From Anagrus nilaparvatae (lineage: Eukaryota > Arthropoda > Insecta > Hymenoptera > Mymaridae): DNA of 64,000 nt. The stretch lies in the NCBI GenBank assembly GCA_022575985.1, contig JAKSXM010000132.1, positions 17,484,001 to 17,548,000 on the forward strand, written 5' to 3'. The notes under the pieces are model-generated. The model did not search any database and was not told the origin of the DNA. It saw only the letters and a program-made list of their open reading frames with translations. Made by a program: the position numbers and the translations under genes. This document shows positions 60,410 to 64,000 of this stretch, in pieces; within the stretch, counting starts at the first letter, position 1; each line of letters starts with the position of its first letter.

Positions 60410-60610
60410 AAAAAATTTATAACCTGTTTGAGTGACTACACAACCAACGAGCATGGAACATGAAATGTTATCATAACAGTAATAAATCCAAAAACCGAAA
60501 TTACAATAAATCCTGAAATATATACTATCCTAAGTCCATAGACTTAAGTATTCTCGTTCTTGTTCTTATCAGCGCCTGATCAGGCCCTGACTCCCACTTC
60601 AAATTATTAT
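60410..60610 (-). repeat. Truncated ACATGTTCC-family copy
   Basis: TTATAACCTGTTTGAGTGAC and TACACAACCAACGAGCATGG begin the copy. It is near-identical to 51825-52010 through GCCTGATCAGGCCCTGACTC and CCACTTCAAATTATT, then breaks off into an ATT microsatellite (60640-60675). The other end is missing. Confidence 0.65.
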
Positions 60611-61389
60611 TAATAAAAAATAAATAATATTAGTATATAAATAAATTATCATTATTATTATTATTATTATTATAAAAATTTTTTGGTTCTGTGTTCCCTA
60701 TATACATTTATTTATACATCGTAGTATATACTACGATACGGTTTATGTAAAAATAATCTTGAATACAGTTACCAGATCCGACAGTTTCACCAGAGACTCT
60801 GGGTACACAGCCTAAAAAGAAGGATGCTTACAATATTTGTATAAACCGAGGTATAAACTCATTTTGCTTTCTTTTGTATACATAAATGTAAATTGTAATT
60901 CTTTTGTCATAAAAGAAATGTATTTAAAAAGAAGATAAAGACATTTAAAAAAAATAAAAAAAATTGTAGTTTGAGTGAAATTTAGAGCTGGAACTTAAAA
61001 TTTTGATCTCATATAGAAGCATTGTAGATGTGCAATATAGATTTTGGAATGGAATTTCGATATGGTCAGATACATGAGTCAAGTCTAAATATACATAATA
61101 ATGAGTCGCAAACAGCAGCTGCAACATAAATTCCTAATGAAAACACCAAAAATAATTCTCTTTAGCCAACTCATATTTTATCCTAAGAGTCGCAAAAGTC
61201 TCATTTTTCATTAAGTTAGTAAAACAGAATTAGCTAAAACATTTTTTTTTTTTACTTTTTAGTTGAGCTTGTGGTTTATGTCTCATTTTTACGGACTTTA
61301 TGTAGATTCGACCTTAATAGTTTTAGCAAGAAAAGTAAAAGCAATTAGTGTAATCCTACGGGACTTTTGGGTACCTTCTTATCATATTA
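60611..61389. other. Spacer with ATT microsatellite, no gene
   Basis: An (ATT)n tract at ~60645-60672 and AT-rich DNA. The minus-strand frame 60945-61127 shows no family resemblance. Confidence 0.35.
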
Positions 61390-61534
61390 TATTAATAGCA
61401 TGGAACATATTCATTGGATGGGGTATTTGAAAAAGTTTGGCTTGGCAGGGGGGGTGAAAAATTAACGTTTTTAGGGGGGGGGATGAATATTTTTGATTTA
61501 GGTGATTTAGGATGAATATTTTTTGGTGCAGAAG

Positions 61535-62120
61535 TACCTAGGGACCATTGATGCAGAAGTCCCTAGGGATCTTTGGTGTATAAGTCCCTAAAGATTTTTG
61601 GTACAGAATTACATAGGGAACTTTGGTGTAGAATCCCCAGGGAATTTTGGTGCAGAAGTACGTAGGGAGCAAAACTACCTAGGGACCATTGGTGCAGGAG
61701 TCCCTAAAGACCTTTGATGCAGAAGTACCTAGGGAACTTTGGTGCAGAAGTCCCTAGGAATCTTTGGTGCAGAAGTACCTAGGGACCATTGGTGCAGAAG
61801 TCCCTAGAGACCTTTGATGCAGAAGTACCTAGGGAACTTTGGTGCAGAAGTCCCTAGGAATCTTTGGTGCAGAAGTACCTAGGGACCATTGGTGCAGAAG
61901 TCCCTAGAGACCTTTGATGCAGAAGTACCTAGGGAACTTTGGTGCAGAAGTCCCTAGGAATCTTTGGTGCAGAAGTACCTAGGGAACTTTGGTGCAGAAG
62001 TCCCTAGGAATCTTTGGTGCAGAAGTACCTAGGGACCATTGGTGCAGGAGTCTCTTTGGTGCAGAAGTATTTAGGAAACTTTGGTGCAGAAGTATCTAGG
62101 GACCATTAGTGCAGAATAAA
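61535..62120. repeat. 25-bp satellite-like array with ~100-bp higher-order period
   Basis: Units of the form CTTTGGTGCAGAAGTCCCTA + GGAAT repeat about 23 times. Variants alternate (GTCCCT / GTACCT; CTTTGG / CCATTGG / CTTTGATG) so that blocks of four units (~100 bp) repeat nearly perfectly between ~61735 and 61990, which is a higher-order structure. The edges are more divergent, as in arrays that homogenise from the centre. Confidence 0.8.
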
Positions 62121-62179
62121 TTTCTAAAGAATTTATTGTAAAAATGAATAAATAGTATATTACGACCCATGGTCAGAAA

Positions 62180-62370
62180 ATTAAAGAATGGCCCAAATCG
62201 CACGTAAATTACCTTCAGAGGCGAAGCCGCGGATGGTAAACTACGATTTGGGGCATTCTTTTTTTATGGCCCAAGGTCGTATACGATTTTCCTGCATCAG
62301 TGGCGAGAAAACACGTCTTTGCCGATCGCGCAGCGGCGTACGTGCTTTTTGGCCGCTGCCCAGAAAAAAT
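62180..62370. repeat. GC-rich island with internal hairpin
   Basis: AAAGAATGGCCCAAATCGCA and its approximate complement CTACGATTTGGGGCATTCTT form a ~75-bp hairpin at 62184-62261. The following 110 bases are CpG-rich (CGATCGCGCAGCGGCGTACG). The frame 62188-62397 is open across it but resembles no protein. The hairpin edge resembles 3665-3695, so this is a dispersed repeat. Confidence 0.5.
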
Positions 62371-62590
62371 AAATTCACATTATTTAAAAAACAATAATAA
62401 TTTGAAAATTTGATTAATTTTGTTTAATTTGAAATGTAAGCAGCATGATTTCTATAATAAAAATTTAAACTGCAACAACTTGAATATAAATATTGATATT
62501 ATAAACACAATAGATACTTTATTATCAGTGTTATAAGTGAACATGTTCCATGCTCGTTGGTTGTGTAGTTACACAAACCACTTATAAATT

Positions 62591-64000
62591 TTTTTTTTTA
62601 CACACTTTACTCACCTTTTTGAAATTTTCAATCCTCTATTAATAATCAGAATTAAATTAGAGAGAATTTTCCTAATTAGAAATTTGTAGTATTTTATTTG
62701 CTAAAAATACGAGGAATTTTTTTTAGTTAAAAGTTCGTGGAACTTAACTTAAAGATCTAAAACTCTGCAAAACATTAGTATAGAAATCTAACTATCACTT
62801 GGAAATTTATCAAGAATAACTCAGGGCAGAAAATTTCAGGAATAATGCATTTTAAATGAACGAATCTTTAATTTACATATAAATTAGATATAATTGAGAA
62901 AATCGTAAACCTGAGGAATTTTTTATTATGTCCCTTAATTAACTTATTTAATTTTAGCTTTTTTGCTCAGACTACAAAAAAAAACATTGTTGCTTAGTAC
63001 AAAAACATAACTTATTTTATAAAATAGGTTTTAAATATTACAAAAATAATAAACGACTCAAAAAAAATTCGTGAGAACTAAAAGTTAACCCTATCTATAT
63101 TAAAACAAAAAATTATGCTTTTTGACAAATCATAAAAATAAATCACCAAAATTCTTATTAAGTAAATTTTAACAATATAATACACATCTATTAAAAATCT
63201 TTATTCTTGTACCAACAATATTAGCGCTCGAAAAAAAACCAAAAATATAAAGAGCGTATTTTTATTATTGTTATAATATATAGGCGTTATAATGAGAATA
63301 TATTTCGGCTATTGTCAAAAAGTTTTTTAGAAGAAAAAAAAAACTAACGTGTGGTTAAAAGTCCTAAAAAATAAAGATGTATCGCGTGTCTTAATTGCTT
63401 AAGGTATACGTCGTATGGATACATAAATTGTGTTTGTGTATATTATGTGTATAATAACTGCCGAAATATTTTATACTCGATTTTATAAATATATTTTATT
63501 TTTTTTTATTTTGTTAAACAAGTTCCAAGACGACAACGAAGTTATTAAAGAACCTCGAACGTGCGAATCTTCTGGTTCATTTTTAAAAATCTTTTGCTAA
63601 CAAATTTTTTTATTTATTTTTTTTCTTTTTATTACACCTTTACTTTTATATGGAGATATTTATATTACTTTATTATTACAGAATATGAAGAATTCATACT
63701 AATCTTATGAATTTACTTGCAGATAATGGATATGTATGTAATAAAAATGCAGAATCGTAAAAATACAATTCATATTTGGATTTACAAATAATATATTGAC
63801 ATTCAATTATAAAGAATCTCCGGATTAATAAAAAACTGATTATAAAGATTTTTGAGAAAAACTTAATAATATTTATTCTCCCAAAATTATGTTAAATATG
63901 CAATCAAAATTTTTTGAAATAGCTACCCTCGAAGTATTTGAAACATATTGGGTAAAATTTTAAATAATTATTTTTTGGAGCTAGGAGCTTGTTATGATTA
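62591..64000. other. AT-rich right edge, no gene
   Basis: Homopolymer-rich DNA with no open frame above background, no splice-site chain and no recognised repeat. A slightly less AT-rich patch at ~63520-63580 (CCAAGACGACAACGAAG, CCTCGAACGTGCG) is the only irregularity and might belong to a gene to the right. Confidence 0.35.

Larger units (their letters stand above)
61398..62590 (+). repeat. Largest ACATGTTCC-family copy (1.2 kb) with a 25-bp tandem array
   Basis: The left end GCATGGAACATATTCATTGG, then ATGGGGTATTTGAAAAAG and two G-runs, is the complement of 52060-52140. The right end TGAACATGTTCCATGCTCGT, then TGGTTGTGTAGTTACACAAA, matches the other terminus of the family. Between them lie the 25-bp array (61535-62120) and a GC-rich island (62180-62370). 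So the family can carry different cargo between the same ends. Confidence 0.65.

Overview
The window is very AT-rich eukaryotic DNA with few genes and many transposons. It is almost certainly an insect: there is a divergent ionotropic receptor, a retinoid-inducible-type serine carboxypeptidase, arthropod TATA/Inr (TCAGTY) promoters, small GT-AG introns and insect-type PIF/Harbinger, Tigger, FLYWCH-MULE and non-LTR relics. The composition and gene set fit a hymenopteran, possibly a braconid parasitoid wasp, but that placement is inference.

Layout. 0-3 kb: first coding exon of a His/Pro/Ala-rich protein on the minus strand, with its 5' region. 3-16 kb: mostly transposon relics, namely a degenerate MADF-like fragment, a 5.15 kb PIF/Harbinger element with a 2.25 kb THAP + SWIM-type element inside it, a 460 bp hairpin, a non-LTR fragment and a decayed transposase-derived gene. 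16-22 kb: no supportable gene; a foldback element and a 5S-rRNA-like sequence. 22.4-24.2 kb: an intact single-exon ionotropic receptor. 24.3-31 kb: repeats and a non-LTR tail. 31.2-34.75 kb: three elements nested inside one another. 35.8-48.5 kb: a large inverted duplication carrying two facing-away copies of a secreted, probably MACPF-like protein; the right copy is intact and the left is frameshifted. The palindrome has itself been hit by a 2.34 kb foldback element, a ~225 bp MITE and a 59 bp hAT-like MITE, and empty sites let the insertions be ordered. 49.8-56.9 kb: a nine-exon serine carboxypeptidase-like gene whose catalytic His is Asp; a ~4.8 kb first intron holds two repeat blocks. 57-64 kb: repeats, including an element family that carries different tandem arrays between the same ends.

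How the genes relate. The two best host genes on the right both encode secreted proteins: the MACPF-like pair with short-5'UTR TATA/Inr promoters, and a carboxypeptidase that looks like a pseudoenzyme. This would suit a secretory (venom, salivary or immune) repertoire, but nothing in the sequence ties them to one pathway. The most unusual part of the window is the palindrome and the MACPF-like family it duplicates.
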